Assembly: GCA_022496805.1 (NCBI GenBank)
Contig: CM040100.1
Coordinates: 13,483,009 to 13,547,008, forward strand
Source of the DNA: Pohlia nutans
Taxonomy: Eukaryota; Streptophyta; Bryopsida; Bryales; Mniaceae
Reading direction: 5' to 3'
Length of the DNA: 64,000 bases
This document shows, in pieces, positions 37,230 through 48,497 of the stretch. The notes beneath the pieces were generated by a model, which saw only the letters and a list, made by a program, of their open reading frames with translations, had not been told where the DNA came from and made no database searches. The first letter of the stretch is position 1, and each line of letters starts with the position of its first letter. A program made the position numbers and the translations under genes.

Positions 37230-38047
37230 TACATCGCTTTAAGATGTGAACTTATCACATACTTATCTATCACATGTTCAACATTTTTGAAGCCATTTGG
37301 ACCTTTCAAAAACTATCATTGACTCTAGTTAATCTTAAAGCTTTGATCATTGAAGAGGGGGTGAAAAAACAATGATTTACACTTTAGTATAAAGTTAATT
37401 AATCTAATTGTTGGTGCTATCTAATTGTGACAGTGACAAAGTGGTTTTCCAATTAATTAATTCAAGGAACACATATGACACATGTCACATTGTGAGTGTA
37501 CACATGACCCATACATCGTACGCCATAGATTATCTAAGGTAGCAGTCCCAATTTCCGACCCCTAGGATTGGGGGGTTGGGTCCCAGAAACCACCCAGCCT
37601 GGACCTAAAAAATTCCTAGGAACGTTCTAATTACGTCCATGCCTTGGAAAGTTGAGTGGTTCTGATTGGTGCAATAAGCGCACTATTTTCAGAATCCAAC
37701 CTCTCATGAAAGCCAAGATCCTACAGGCGGTTAATGGCCACTCTATACTTTCAAGCTTAAAAATTCATAGAAAATTGTAGAAATGCTCAAAAAATGTGTT
37801 TTTTTTTGGATGCCTTTGCACTAGCTTTGCGGAGCATCCAAAAATTATAAACTTCTTCTTTCACAAGCCTAAATATGCAAACCTGAAATTCAGACGGAAA
37901 TATGCACCACTACCTTATCTATGATGCATAAATACATTGAAGTCAGTTCATCCAGCTTCTAACACTAAGATCAGATCAGATAGTCATACAACAATCAGTT
38001 CAATTTGCATTCCTCAACCCCATCAAAAAGAAACTGGGATTAAGGTA

Positions 38048-38434
38048 GGATGTCCTAAAACAACCACCTCCCCCAATTATGACATGTAGAGCTTTCTTGG
38101 GGCCACCACAGTTGAGACTCAAAACCACCAATTTCACTATTCAAGTAAACCAATGGCATGCCAAGCATTGCGAAGAAATAGTGGTGGTTTTGGGTTAGCT
38201 CATGAGCGAAATCTAGGAACAACAAAGTGTGAACTTAGGAAATTGGTATGTGATGTATGGGTTAGAGGTTACTTTCCACTTTGGAATTTTGTATAAAATT
38301 GACAAATGCGAATTAGATGTTGCAAATTTTTGCAATCCTCATCAAAACCTATTTCGAATGCGGTCATATTTTTTTTTCGAATTTAGCACTGCCAAAAATA
38401 GGCCAGATTGCTTAAGTTGGTGGTTTTAGGACAA
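38048..38434. repeat. Imperfect foldback, ~385 bp
   Basis: Outer arms share TGTCCTAAAAC.ACCAC with its inverse (38050-38070 and 38412-38432). Inner arms share CAAAACCACCA (near 38130) with TGGTGGTTTTG (near 38185). Ends and targets are undefined. Confidence 0.45.
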
Positions 38435-38516
38435 TCAACCATACATAAATGGACTTTGAACTTGCAAAACAAAGTCAACACAGCAGAATGCCACAAACCA
38501 GGCCCAGCCTTTTAGA

Positions 38517-38631
38517 TTACAAAATTGAACAGATAATTTCAATGTAGATGATACCAATCTTGTTGGCCACAACAAGCGCATTGTAATCTGCCGTCAGTCT
38601 CACGTAATCAGCCTTCTTAGCTCCATCAGGT
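38517..38631 (-). pseudogene. RPL23A: Orphan last exon of ribosomal protein uL23
   Basis: After an acceptor (CTTTCAG) the frame reads [20 protein letters not shown] then VANKIGII. This matches the extreme C-terminus of plant uL23 (RPL23A), which follows an intron at the same Arg codon (phase 2). Two oddities stand out: an extra Asp within KKA.YVRLT, and loss of the usual stop after ANKIGII, giving nine extra residues before TAA. The earlier uL23 exons are not seen in the next 1.3 kb on this strand. It is best called a gene fragment; a very long upstream intron is a less likely alternative. Confidence 0.7.
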
Positions 38632-39928
38632 CTGAAAGAAAAGATCGCAATTAGTCAGACAAGTTCGAGAATAAATCAGAACCTGTCGGTAGCTATAATA
38701 CAAGAAAGGGAATCACCCTTCTTCAGCGAATCGCTACCTGATTTCAAGCACTACCTAAGTCAAGGGCAACCTAATTTCAAAACCAAAAACCCTAAACCCT
38801 AAATTCCGTAACAATGCAACTAGGATACCCAGCTACTTTAAATGAACTGAACTGTTCTCACATGTACAGAACTACAGACACAGTAGCTGCAATTGTGATG
38901 AAACTAAGAATTGTTCTCACACACGATGAAACTAAAAATTGCTAGGGAAAGATACCACTATCCCTACAGAATTGAAGATTTAACGAACAGCCAGCTCCTC
39001 CGGAAGTATAATATGGTCGAAAATTTCAAAAGAAAAGACAGATATCATAAAATCAGAACGAATTTTGCATCACGACCAAAGGGCCACCACAAAATCCAAG
39101 CGCCTCATGTGGTCAACATTCCACAATCGAAATGCCAGTGAGGCAAAAGAAAAACACTAAATCTTGCTTTTCTGTAGTGAATTTGACCTACGTAGTTGCG
39201 GCAAACTCAAAATTTAAGAGTTAATCCGTACTACATCCTCAAGCTTTGGAACCCTAAAACGCAACCTCAAGAATCAATTGGAAAGAACAACACGGGACGA
39301 CGAAACAATTAATGTTGCTACTCCTCCATTGCAAAAGCTCCCTCACAGCATTCTGATTTGCCAAAACCACTTCCACCACCGAAAAATCTCCCAGAATGGA
39401 TAGGATCATAAAGAGAGAGAGACAAAAGGGAAGATGGTCTATGGGAGCATGCTAAGGAGAGTGATCTGCGAAGAACATTCAAGCCCGTGATCCCTCCACT
39501 ACACAGAGCGGGAAGTGAACGCTGCTCGGTTGCCCGCCTGACGCGGTACCCTCCTCTCTAACACCGTGACAATCTGACCCTACGATTAAGCCATCACGGT
39601 GAGTCCATGCTTGGAGCGGGCAGGCTCTCCACACGCCTTCGCAGGCCCAGCCGAAGCGCCCCACATTCACATCATCCTACTCCCGCTCGGGTTACAGACG
39701 GGCGCTACCCCGACCAGATACTTGACCGCTCGCCGTTTAGTATTCTATACAAGCCATGCATCACTCTGGCAATCCTTAAGGCATTTCTTTGCCAAGTGTC
39801 GATGGTAAAGTAGATTTTGGATGGAAAGTAGGCGCAGGGATGGACAGAAATGGCTATCCTCCCTGCACTTTGCACTTGAATGGACTTGCCTGCAGCTCCA
39901 CCTCCATAGCCAGAATTTTTTGTTTGCA
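38632..39928. other. Spacer upstream of the DUF1995 gene
   Basis: A double telo-box (AAACCCT)2 lies at 38787-38803. The block 39470-39740 is clearly GC-richer than its surroundings but shows no family signature in any frame. The end of the region must hold the DUF1995 promoter. Confidence 0.45.
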
Positions 39929-42197
39929 ATGGCGGCAACAGCGTCTTTGTTTTGTTCTTCGGCCTGTTTACGAAATTCTTCGCTGGAAGAATCGTGTGCA
40001 GTTCCGGATCACTGGAAGAATCGTGCGACTTTTTCTATGTTGAATGTTTCCAACTTGAGATTGGTTCACACACGGTTAAGGTCACAAGCAAGTTCTAACG
40101 ACGATGCCATCACCACGGAGGTATTGCATTGCAGTGATTTTGTTTTTCATTTTTTCAAGGGAGTTCCATCGGCGATTTGAGAATTGAAACTTGAAAAATA
40201 GATAGCATTTTTTTCTTTTAGCGATTTACAATTTTTTTTACTACAGATACATAGCATTCTATCGAGTTCTTGGCTACCGTATACGTATTAGTGTAAGGGA
40301 AGATTATGGCGATATACTCTATTTTTTGACCCAATTTTTCTTACAGCAACATAATTTTTCAAATAGCAAGTTGGCGATCAGTATAGTCCACGAAAAAGAA
40401 CACTTCTGCATTGCCCCTATCTTAGTGAAATTTGGTTTTGCCATTGCGAGGAAGAGGAGTTAGGGTTGAGGGATTCGAGTTGGATTCTCTCTGCTGGTGT
40501 TATATAAAATCAAAAATGAAATATGAAGCTAAATTATTGAATTTTTGTGTTATATGAATTACGGCTCTGTGTTTGTGTAGGTAGTGAATGCTGACTTGAG
40601 CCGAAAATTTGGATTATGGACAGGAAGTGCTTGGATTACCGGCAGGCAAGAAACGGCAGTTTCCACTGCCAGCCTCCGTAGATGAAAGTGTTTCACAGGT
40701 ACTTATGTTTGCAATTGATCTGAATGAATGCATGCAAGGAGCTATCATTTGTGATATTTTGACTTCTTTCCATTCTTCATAGTGGCAGCTCTGGATCCAT
40801 TTTTGTAGAAACAGGAGCTGAAATTTTACTTTCTCCATTGTACCAAAAGAGTGGAAATTTGAACCCTTGACCTACTACTGCATGCTAATCCCATTTTTTT
40901 GGATACAAAGTCTAATTTAAAAATTCACAGTGATCTTTGGAAATTTCTGAAATTAAATACATGGTACATTTGTTGGAGGTGGAATGAGCTAAAGGATTCA
41001 ATTTAATTTATTCTACATGCATGTATGCAGGCGAGACAAGCTTGCCAGCAAGCGATCAAAGACGGCAAGACCAGAATGTTGTTAGAGATCATTCTCCCTC
41101 TCATTGGTGCCACGGACCTTGATGATTGGCCGGTACGTTCTACTGAAATTATTGCGGATTCGTTCTTGAACGATTACCACTCTTTGGTCGTAAGCAGTGT
41201 ATTTTTAAGGATATCAACTTATGAAAGTATTGGCGATGATTTTTGATGGTAATTCACTAAGGTGGCTATTTTTGAAAAACTACTTCAAGAAGCATGTTTC
41301 CTTCAGGAAGAAAGATGGACAAAATTTTGGCTACAAATGAATTTTTTAGGCTACTCGGTTCTCAATCAGAAGTGAACATTGGCCACAGAGACACACTAAT
41401 TCGTCTTTATTTCCTTCAGTGATAATGAAGCACACTATTTCAGGTCGAACTTTGGCTATATTTAGCCAATAAAAGAAACACTGGTCGTAAGTCACTCCTC
41501 TTTAACCCCTAAAGGACCAAGAAGCCCAAATTGGGCCTCATGTTTTTTGAGCAGTTATGAGTAAGTCCTATGTGAACTTCCTTTTGTTCAAATTTATTTG
41601 TTTTTTGACCAACACGTGCAATGTTCTTCACTGATTGTGGTGAAATAAAATTTGGTCCCATGTGAATTATATTGTTCACAATATGATTGATTGAATTTGT
41701 CATTTTAAAACCATGAATTCTTGGTCCTTTAGGGGTTAATCATTCGTTCCTCGGTTCGTCTTAGAATGACCCTGATTTGCTTTGTTCTCTCAAGAATTGA
41801 TTCAAGATTGGGTGGCAGGGGCTGCCTTTGTGGTTTTCTGCAATACTAGGGAGGCATTGAGATGCAATTCAAGGCAGGAGCACCACTTGTATCATCTTTG
41901 CTCAGGGGCCTTGTGGAAGGCGCGAATTCTCAAAAGAAAGATGGTGGTTGTCGCACGTACATAATCGACGACAGTGATGCAGTTGGTGGCTGGGAAAGTG
42001 ATGAGGTATGGCCTACAGCTTTGATTTAATCCATATAGTACATTTCTATGCAATCTCGATCCTTATAGTTGGAGAGTCGATTCTTGTTTTTTGTTGTAAT
42101 GTCTGCCAGATAAACCATAGCTTTTGCAATAACTTGCGAGTCATGATATATAGTACTGGAAATTGTATCTCTTATTCGTCTCTTCGGAGACATCTGA

Positions 42198-42229
<32 letters not shown>

Positions 42230-44360
42230 GGCCCCTGCGCAAGGATGACACGCACAAATCGAGAAATGGTCCAAATTTTTTTTCATAGTATTTTCCATTT
42301 GTCCGTTCACGTACCTAGAATGAAATAAGAGGCATCATTTTGAGAATAATCATTTTGTCTTCACTGGGATTCAATGACAGACCTAGATACATTAGAGTTA
42401 ACCGAAAACAGAACACCAGTTCTGACCCCCAAAAATCCAGGAAGTGAGAGTCTGTGCTGTCCTGTAGTGTAGCCGAAATCAAAGTAAAAGGGGAAGAAGA
42501 TACCCTCTATCTATAATTTTAGACACGAGCTCCAAGGTGTCAGAGCCAACTAATCAATGGAGTCACCTAATTATATCTCAAGTGGATGTGGGCCATGGCC
42601 TCCAAACCTTGGCTCTCTTTGAACTCACCTTCATCTCAGTTTTGCCTCCTTTGTGACGGCAAAACTAGTTCACACTCCTTTCTATTTTGAATTCTTTGGA
42701 AACCATGCCAGTTTGCTTGGCTGCCTTAGATACGGGTCAAACTCACCTCACCTCACATGTATTTTCTCTTCTTTTTGGTTAACTCTATTGATTTTAAACT
42801 TACTGTGCTTTCTCTCTCAATGCCAGATTGCAGCGGTTCTTTTCCCTACCCCGGAGACTCTCGATGCTGTGGAGGCGCTGGCTTCCGTTCCTGGTCGACC
42901 ATTATTGTTGGTGAATGCCCAATGGCAACCTGGACAGGTGAGCCTTGAAGGTTTGGAATTCGTTTTCTATAAGACCTTGACCCGGGGGTTGCACTCTACA
43001 TTATATCTGAGAATCACCTGCTTTCATGACCCCCTCTAAAACCCCCTTGTATACGAGGGTTTATATGTCTAAAACCCTTTGTATATAGATCTATTCCGTC
43101 CTAAATATATGTTTAATGTAAGTATATTCCGTCCTAAATACATGTTTAATGTAAGTATACGCCAATATTTTCAGCTCTAAATATGTCTTGTATGTATACT
43201 TTGTACAACAATGTTCAAATATATACCCCTTTTATGCACTCACGTATACTTTATGCACTCACATTGTTGTGGTAATTGGGATAAACACCGTGACTGGGAT
43301 ACAAGGTTAACCCTTAAAGGACATACTAAGCTCCACCGGCTTACTTTTTTTTGGGAGAATCTTGCTCATAACTTCTATTCCGTTGAACAAAATGGAGTTT
43401 TTAAAATGCTTAAACAAACATATTTAAGGCATCTATGCTTTTTTAGAATAGAACCAAAGTAAATTAAAAAGAGAATCATGCTTAAAATGGAATTTAAAAG
43501 AGAGTTAGGGTGTGGGAAAGCCATGTCCTTTGACATTCTGGAGGCATATCGAAATCTTACAGGGGAGTGTGTGGTGCAGGTTATCTCTGACTTTGGATTT
43601 GGAGCACGAAAGAAATCTCGCGAGGATCTTGTCAATACCTTTGAGGTTGTGTATTTTCTGAAGCGCAGTCGCATACTTGGGGAAGATGTATGTCTTATGC
43701 GAAGATATCCTGGCGATTGGCAGGTACTAACACAACAAATCCATCCTCTTTTGTCGTTGGGCTCTGCCTTTTAGGCAGGGACTATCCATCAATAACCTTA
43801 TTCGTTAATTTGAGACAATTTCAAAATTTTGAGACTTTTTGCCTATAGTTTCAGCAACTATTTTGAGACAATTCATGCATTTTTTAGACTTTGTGATTAT
43901 ACGTTGTCCTTGGGTCAAGGATAAATTTCCCATGTACAGTCAAAAAGTCAATTACAAATATAGTATCAATTAAGAAATTGATGAAAAATATAAAATCAAG
44001 CATTAAATTGAGACTGTGAAAAGTCTCAATTTAACGAATATGGTTTCATGTTAAAAAACGATAATTGAACATCAGTGGTGAGTCAGTGGTGCATTTGACA
44101 ATCTAGTCAGAGGTCAACTTGTACGTAATCATTCACGAATTATGTCAAACCTTGGCGTGTATTTTCTGCAGATATTTGTCATAGATGATGCTGCTGGTAC
44201 GAATGAATGTGTGGGAGTTGAAACCGAGAGACCTTCATACAAACGGCTTCAGGAGATTCTCAAGAGCAGAAAGGGCTCAAAGGCGGGCCAAGGCTGGTTC
44301 GACAGACTTGTAGGGGAGTTCAAATTCAACCAGAATTCTCTCAAGAACGACGACAACTAA
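39929..44360 (+). CDS. DUF1995-domain protein, probably plastid
   Basis: Seven exons (39929-40120, 40624-40698, 41031-41132, 41850-42005, 42827-42937, 43580-43723, 44172-44360), all phase 0, give 322 residues. The first ~65 residues are rich in Ser, Thr and Arg with few acids early, as in a chloroplast transit peptide. The DUF1995 fold follows: [92 protein letters not shown] and [15 protein letters not shown]. Arabidopsis LPA3, a photosystem II assembly factor, carries the same domain, but most members are uncharacterised and I do not assign orthology. Introns hold a U6 snRNA gene and at least four repeat elements. Confidence 0.87.
40130..40415 (+). repeat. Repeat shared with PPR intron 1
   Basis: Direct match of 9721-9915 with about 90 extra bases. 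It fills most of the first intron of the DUF1995 gene. Confidence 0.7.
41506..41735 (+). mobile_element. TTAA-bordered 230-bp MITE, copy E
   Basis: Best preserved copy: ends CCCCTAAAGGACCAAG and CTTGGTCCTTTAGGGG are perfect inverted repeats over at least 15 bp, TTAA at 41502-41505 and 41736-41739. It lies in intron 3 of the DUF1995 gene. Confidence 0.85.
42145..42153 (+). promoter_or_regulatory. TATA-like box of the U6 gene
   Basis: GATATATAG lies about 30 bp before the U6 start, the spacing expected for plant snRNA genes. I find no good copy of the plant USE (RTCCCACATCG) about 25 bp further upstream; ATAAACCATAG matches only partly. Confidence 0.6.
42178..42280 (+). ncRNA. U6: U6 spliceosomal snRNA
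   Basis: The ~103-nt sequence has the U6 5' stem-loop (GTCTCTTCGGAGAC), the ACAGAGA box, the AGC triad (GATTAGCATGGCCCCTGCGC) and the 3' GGATGACACGCACAAATCGA region, ending in a T8 Pol III terminator (42276-42283). The 5' stem carries a paired change relative to the common plant form (C-G to T-A), so folding is kept. The gene sits in intron 4 (42006-42826) of the DUF1995 gene on the same strand. U6 is transcribed by Pol III in plants from an upstream promoter; a TATA-like box is present but no convincing USE. It could be an active gene or a recent retroposed copy; absence of an A-tail and an intact terminator favour a gene. Confidence 0.92.
42402..42778. mobile_element. CCGAAA-ended MITE-like repeat, copy 2
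   Basis: Ends GAGTTAACCGAAAA and TTTTTGGTTAACTC; the interior is about 80% alike to 44616-45034 (for example CACCTAATTATATCTCAAG, TTTGGAAACCATGC). It lies in intron 4 of the DUF1995 gene, just after the U6 gene. Confidence 0.75.
42980..43253 (+). repeat. Dispersed 240-bp repeat in DUF1995 intron 5
   Basis: Inverted match of 8076-8317. This copy carries an internal tandem duplication of about 35 bp (ATTCCGTCCTAAATA unit near 43095 and 43130). Confidence 0.65.
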
Positions 44361-44615
44361 GCATCTCAAACTCCGTCTACTAATTTGACGACTTAATCAT
44401 GTGTGTGTTTTTAGTTGCGAGCTTCAGGAACTTATTAAAGAAAAGAGCGAAAGGCTCCTTGCAAGCTATTCTTATATCTAACACGTTTGGTTTTGATTCA
44501 CATATAAAGTATCCACATGTTTAGAACTCTGCAACTATTTGAAGCTAGGCTACCATGCATACTGTGTGTGAGCTAATGGATTGGTTGTGAACTTATTACC
44601 AGGAATTTGAGTTAA

Positions 44616-45034
44616 CCGAAATCAAAACAGGTGATCTGACCCCCGAAATGTATGGAAATCAGAGTCTATGCCGTCTTTGAGTGTAACCAAAATCAAATCA
44701 AATAGAGAATTCAACACCCTCCACCTTCAATTTAAGACATGAGCTTTGCAAGCCAGTCCAAGTTATCAGAGCCACCTAATCAAACGAGCCACCTAATTAT
44801 ATCTCAAGCCTGCCACATTCCTTGCTATTACCTCAAATTGAATGTGGGCCAGCGCCTCCAATCCTTGACTCTTGGTGAACTCACCTTAAATTGAGTTCAG
44901 CCACCTTTGTGATGGCAAAACTAGTTTACCCTCCTTTCTATTTTGGATTCTTTGGAAACCATGCTAGTTTTTTTGGTTGCCTTAGATACTGGTCAAACTC
45001 ACCTCACCTAACATGTATTCTCTCTTCTTTTCGG
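44616..45034. mobile_element. CCGAAA-ended MITE-like repeat, copy 3
   Basis: Ends TTAACCGAAAT and TTTTCGGTTAA, 250 bp after the DUF1995 stop codon. It is the longest copy (419 bp), with an internal insertion relative to 42402-42778. Confidence 0.75.
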
Positions 45035-45283
45035 TTAACCGTCTAAGTACTTGAAATTTGCAGCATGACAAGTAGATAACAAGAGCTAAGGATTGTGTGT
45101 TTATATCCAAAAACTCATAGTGTTGAGTGAGAATTTTATGATTTTTTATTGCCCACGTATGAATTGACACACTGTGCATTGTTTGAGAGAAAAAGATCTA
45201 AAAACACAACAAGGGCAATGGTTATCCTGGGCACTACAGGTTAATCAGAGTCTTGTTAATCACTTTTAATCTTAAGCAAACTG

Positions 45284-45481
45284 TTGTCCATCAGTTTTTA
45301 TGTTAAGCAAATTTTTAGACAGACAATTTTCATACATGGAGTTATAAGTGACATCAGGTGGCATGCACTAACTTGCATTGTAGCAAAAGGTGGAGTCCTA
45401 AAAGTGCTTAAGAATGTTATGTATGTGCCATGTGTACAAGAAAATTTATACGGTGTATGTAAAGAAACTCATATAAAGTAA
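45284..45481 (+). pseudogene. Possible Copia retrotransposon relic
   Basis: One frame contains LKNVMYVPCVQENLYGV after GGVLKV, resembling the end of the Copia protease region (LKNVLYVP..KKNL..V). No LTRs, integrase or reverse transcriptase are visible nearby. A short, degenerate fragment at best. Confidence 0.4.
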
Positions 45482-45683
45482 GTACACTTAACTGTGACCT
45501 TGTGGAAAAACCCTAAACCCCAACAAAATTTTGTCTAAAATATACACCTTTTGAATATGAGATTCTAGGGTCAATTTTCAATACACTTGTACTCAACACT
45601 TTTTAAGAATACATAATTATTTTATATGATATTGAACAAATGCATATTAAGACATTCTAAATTCAATTGTTCATAAAAACAAA

Positions 45684-45791
45684 CACTAGTAGGAAAGGTG
45701 GCATTGCCGAAGGAGATGTACATGCAAATTGTGCCCAATTCTATGCATGCATAGTGATTTTACCTGGAGAACGCCACCTTTTCAACTAGTG
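45684..45791. mobile_element. 108-bp CACTA-type MITE
   Basis: Ends CACTAGTAGGAAAGGTGGC and GCCACCTTTTCAACTAGTG are inverted repeats (one mismatch plus one offset), with AAA directly on both sides (45681-45683, 45792-45794). CACTA termini and 3-bp target duplications define the CACTA (En/Spm) superfamily. It is tiny and non-autonomous. Confidence 0.7.
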
Positions 45792-47759
45792 AAATAAAAA
45801 TTAACATAGTTTAATAATAGGAACTATATTCAAATACTTGTTTGGATGTGGTTACCTTACACTACGATCAACATAGTTACTTAATGAACAAGGTGTACAA
45901 TTGAAGATACTCTTGAGATGATTGATCAATATTGAGATAGTGTAATTTATTCCAAAATTGTTTGTCTACATAAGATGAGGATGATGATGATTGTAGTCGT
46001 ATAACACCAATAGCATTGCTCATCAGACATTGTAGGTCTTTACTTTTTATGCACTGTAAACCACCATATAACAAAAGTGTATAACAAAAACCATAAAATC
46101 ACAAGAGCCCCAATAAGACGTTTATCTGAATCATGGAACTTGGTTTTGACAGAAATCTTCATAGTTTCAACTCTTTGTGGCAATTCTATATTAATCTCAC
46201 TCGATTCTTTTTTCTTATTGGTATCCACCTCATTTTTTTTGCCTCCCAGTATCTCCATTGTCTCCATTGCATCCATTATGAAATCAATATACTTCACTTC
46301 AATTAGTTGAGGATGTAAAGATAGATAAATTAAATAAAGAAGTTGGAGTAATATGACCAATGAAATATATTGAAAGGTTGGTAAGAATAGGTGAGCTCAA
46401 TTGCATTAAAGAAAATAGATATGCTTTGTGTTTTTATATTCTGGATAGATCTAAAATAAAATCATAAATTTTACTTAGGATTATTTTTAATTAAATTTAG
46501 AAATTAGCTTAACTTTTTCATTTAGTGTTATTCTTAGTGTAAAACTAGAAAGAAATTTTAGTAAGCTAAAAATAAACATTTTTTTTTCAAATATACCATG
46601 TGCAGCCTATACCCTTGGACCAGTGTTTTCCATGATTTAGCCATGCTTTTATTTTACTTTTATTTTTAGAATAATTTATCCATAATTTACTAGTCAATTT
46701 ACAATCATGAAATTTGATTAAAAATTCATATCTTTTACATCATGGGTCTAAAAGCTACAAAAGATTGTAGTGTGCACCTCTTCTCATCAAGAACATTTAG
46801 TCAATACCAAAAACTCATTTGCTGACCGTACGGTTTGAGAGATCTCTACATAACATACAAGTAACATATATAATTTTATTTTTTTTAAAGTTTTAAAAGA
46901 AAAAAAAAAAAAAACTCCAATTCTCTTTTGTGGCCGGCGTGACGTGAATATAATGATTGTTTGACCCACCCTTGATTCAATGCCAATGCAACAAAGGAAG
47001 TCGCCCCTCTTAAGATTAGACACTATAGGGATTAGGAACCATAAATTTGAAGAGACTAGGAACAAGATGTTTGGGTTAAATAAGTAGGGTATGAATAGAA
47101 TTTGCTATTTTTATTTTTATTTTTAAAACACTATTGCATTGAAAAGCTGTCATGCAGCAAAGTGTTCATAAATTACCACATGGTTTATGCACCTTCTTTC
47201 TTAAAAGATTGGAGAACAAATTGCCAACCCACTCTAAAGGGTTGCCACCATTAGCTTCATGTTTAGCAACTTCATCGAAAAGTCATGAAAGATACGAACC
47301 AACAAATATCTTGGTATGTTGCGACCAAAAGTAAAATTCCGTCAAGTTTTCATCTTATTACAAAGAGTCGAGCCTTTAACACTGAAGCGACTAAAACAAA
47401 CTAAAACAAGTCCAAATTAAAGAATGTCTTGCTCAAAAACTTCAATCTCAACGAAAGCCAAAATCAAATCTTAACCGAGATCTTAACCATACTAAATGCA
47501 CGTACCGCAAAAAAAAAAATGCTTTGTCACCATAACCTATTGTCCCCTTTTTTGAGTACATGCATCACTCATGGGTTAAAACCCATAATCAAAGTTATTC
47601 TTTGGGACCATTAGATTAACCAAAAGTGAAATTGAACAATCTTAATAAATAAAAGGGCGTAGTAAATTATGTCCTGTAATTAGTTTGGGAATACCATTCT
47701 TCACTAGTTAAACATTAAGGAATCTATACATTAATAAAGGTAGTTCATAGATCTCCCAA
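45792..47759. other. Repeat-rich spacer
   Basis: Segments 46600-46850 and 47150-47640 belong to dispersed families also present near 23.2, 24.3, 54.4, 57.7 and 60-61 kb. Short open frames at 46040-46360 and 46787-47065 lack known motifs. No gene is supported. Confidence 0.5.
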
Positions 47760-48084
47760 ACTCTATGTCCCCTATCCATGTTCATAGTATTGTCGAAAAG
47801 AACTTCACGAGAAAGAGTGCATGGAAATGATTTCGTGGCTTTTGGACCTATGATATAAAAGTCATGGATTTTTTTGTTACCATAAATAATTGAACTGAAT
47901 TAAAGTAAGGTTAAATTATTCTAAAAATAAGTAAAAAGTAAAAAAGATGGCTATATCAAGGGGGCAACGGCACAAGTACCCTGAATTTAGGGCGGGTTGA
48001 ATGAGGCTAACAGAGTGCTGGAACATTCATCCTCGACGTGCGGATTCATTCATCCGGTAAGCCCTGCTGGGAGGAAGACAAAGG

Positions 48085-48092
48085 TTAGGGTT
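48085..48092 (+). promoter_or_regulatory. Telo-box in eL36 copy 2 5' UTR intron
   Basis: TTAGGGTT, conserved in position with 23071-23078 inside the inferred 62-bp intron 48057-48118. Confidence 0.55.
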
Positions 48093-48164
48093 GCGGCCGG
48101 AACTGCTCTTTTTCGCAGGCGATCCATTCCGTCGCACAGAACTCTCAAGCCGCAGCAGTGAGCG

Positions 48165-48497
48165 ATGGCGCCGTCCGTGGTGAGCAACGGCATCGCCGTG
48201 GGTCTGCACAGGGGTCACCAGGTCACGAAGCGCGACATCGCCAAGCGGCCGTCCGCCAGCAAGGGCAAGCTGGGCAAGCGCACGTCCATGGTCCGCAAGC
48301 TCATCCGTGAGGTCGCCGGATTCGCCCCCTACGAGAAGCGCATCACGGAGTTGCTCAAGGTCGGCAAGGACAAGCGCGCCCTGAAGGTCGCCAAGCGCAA
48401 GTTGGGCACCCACTTGCGTGCCAAGCGCAAGAGAGAGGAGATGACCACCGTTCTGCGCAAGCAGCGTGCCACCGGCGGAGGCGAGAAGAAGAAGTAA
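48165..48497 (+). CDS. RPL36: 60S ribosomal protein eL36, copy 2
   Basis: It encodes the same 110 residues as copy 1 despite silent differences in the DNA, which points to selection on both genes. The 5' UTR intron (48057-48118, donor CCG|GTAAGC, acceptor TCGCAG) and its telo-box are also kept. Between that intron and the ATG there are a few substitutions and a small indel relative to copy 1. It converges on B3 copy 2, as in the mirror arm. Confidence 0.97.
   Translation: MAPSVVSNGIAVGLHRGHQVTKRDIAKRPSASKGKLGKRTSMVRKLIREVAGFAPYEKRITELLKVGKDKRALKVAKRKLGTHLRAKRKREEMTTVLRKQRATGGGEKKK

Noticed and set aside
43308..43480. TTAACCCTTAAAGGACATAC as another copy of the 230-bp MITE
   Set aside because: Only the first bases match; the interior differs and no right terminus with TTAA was found.
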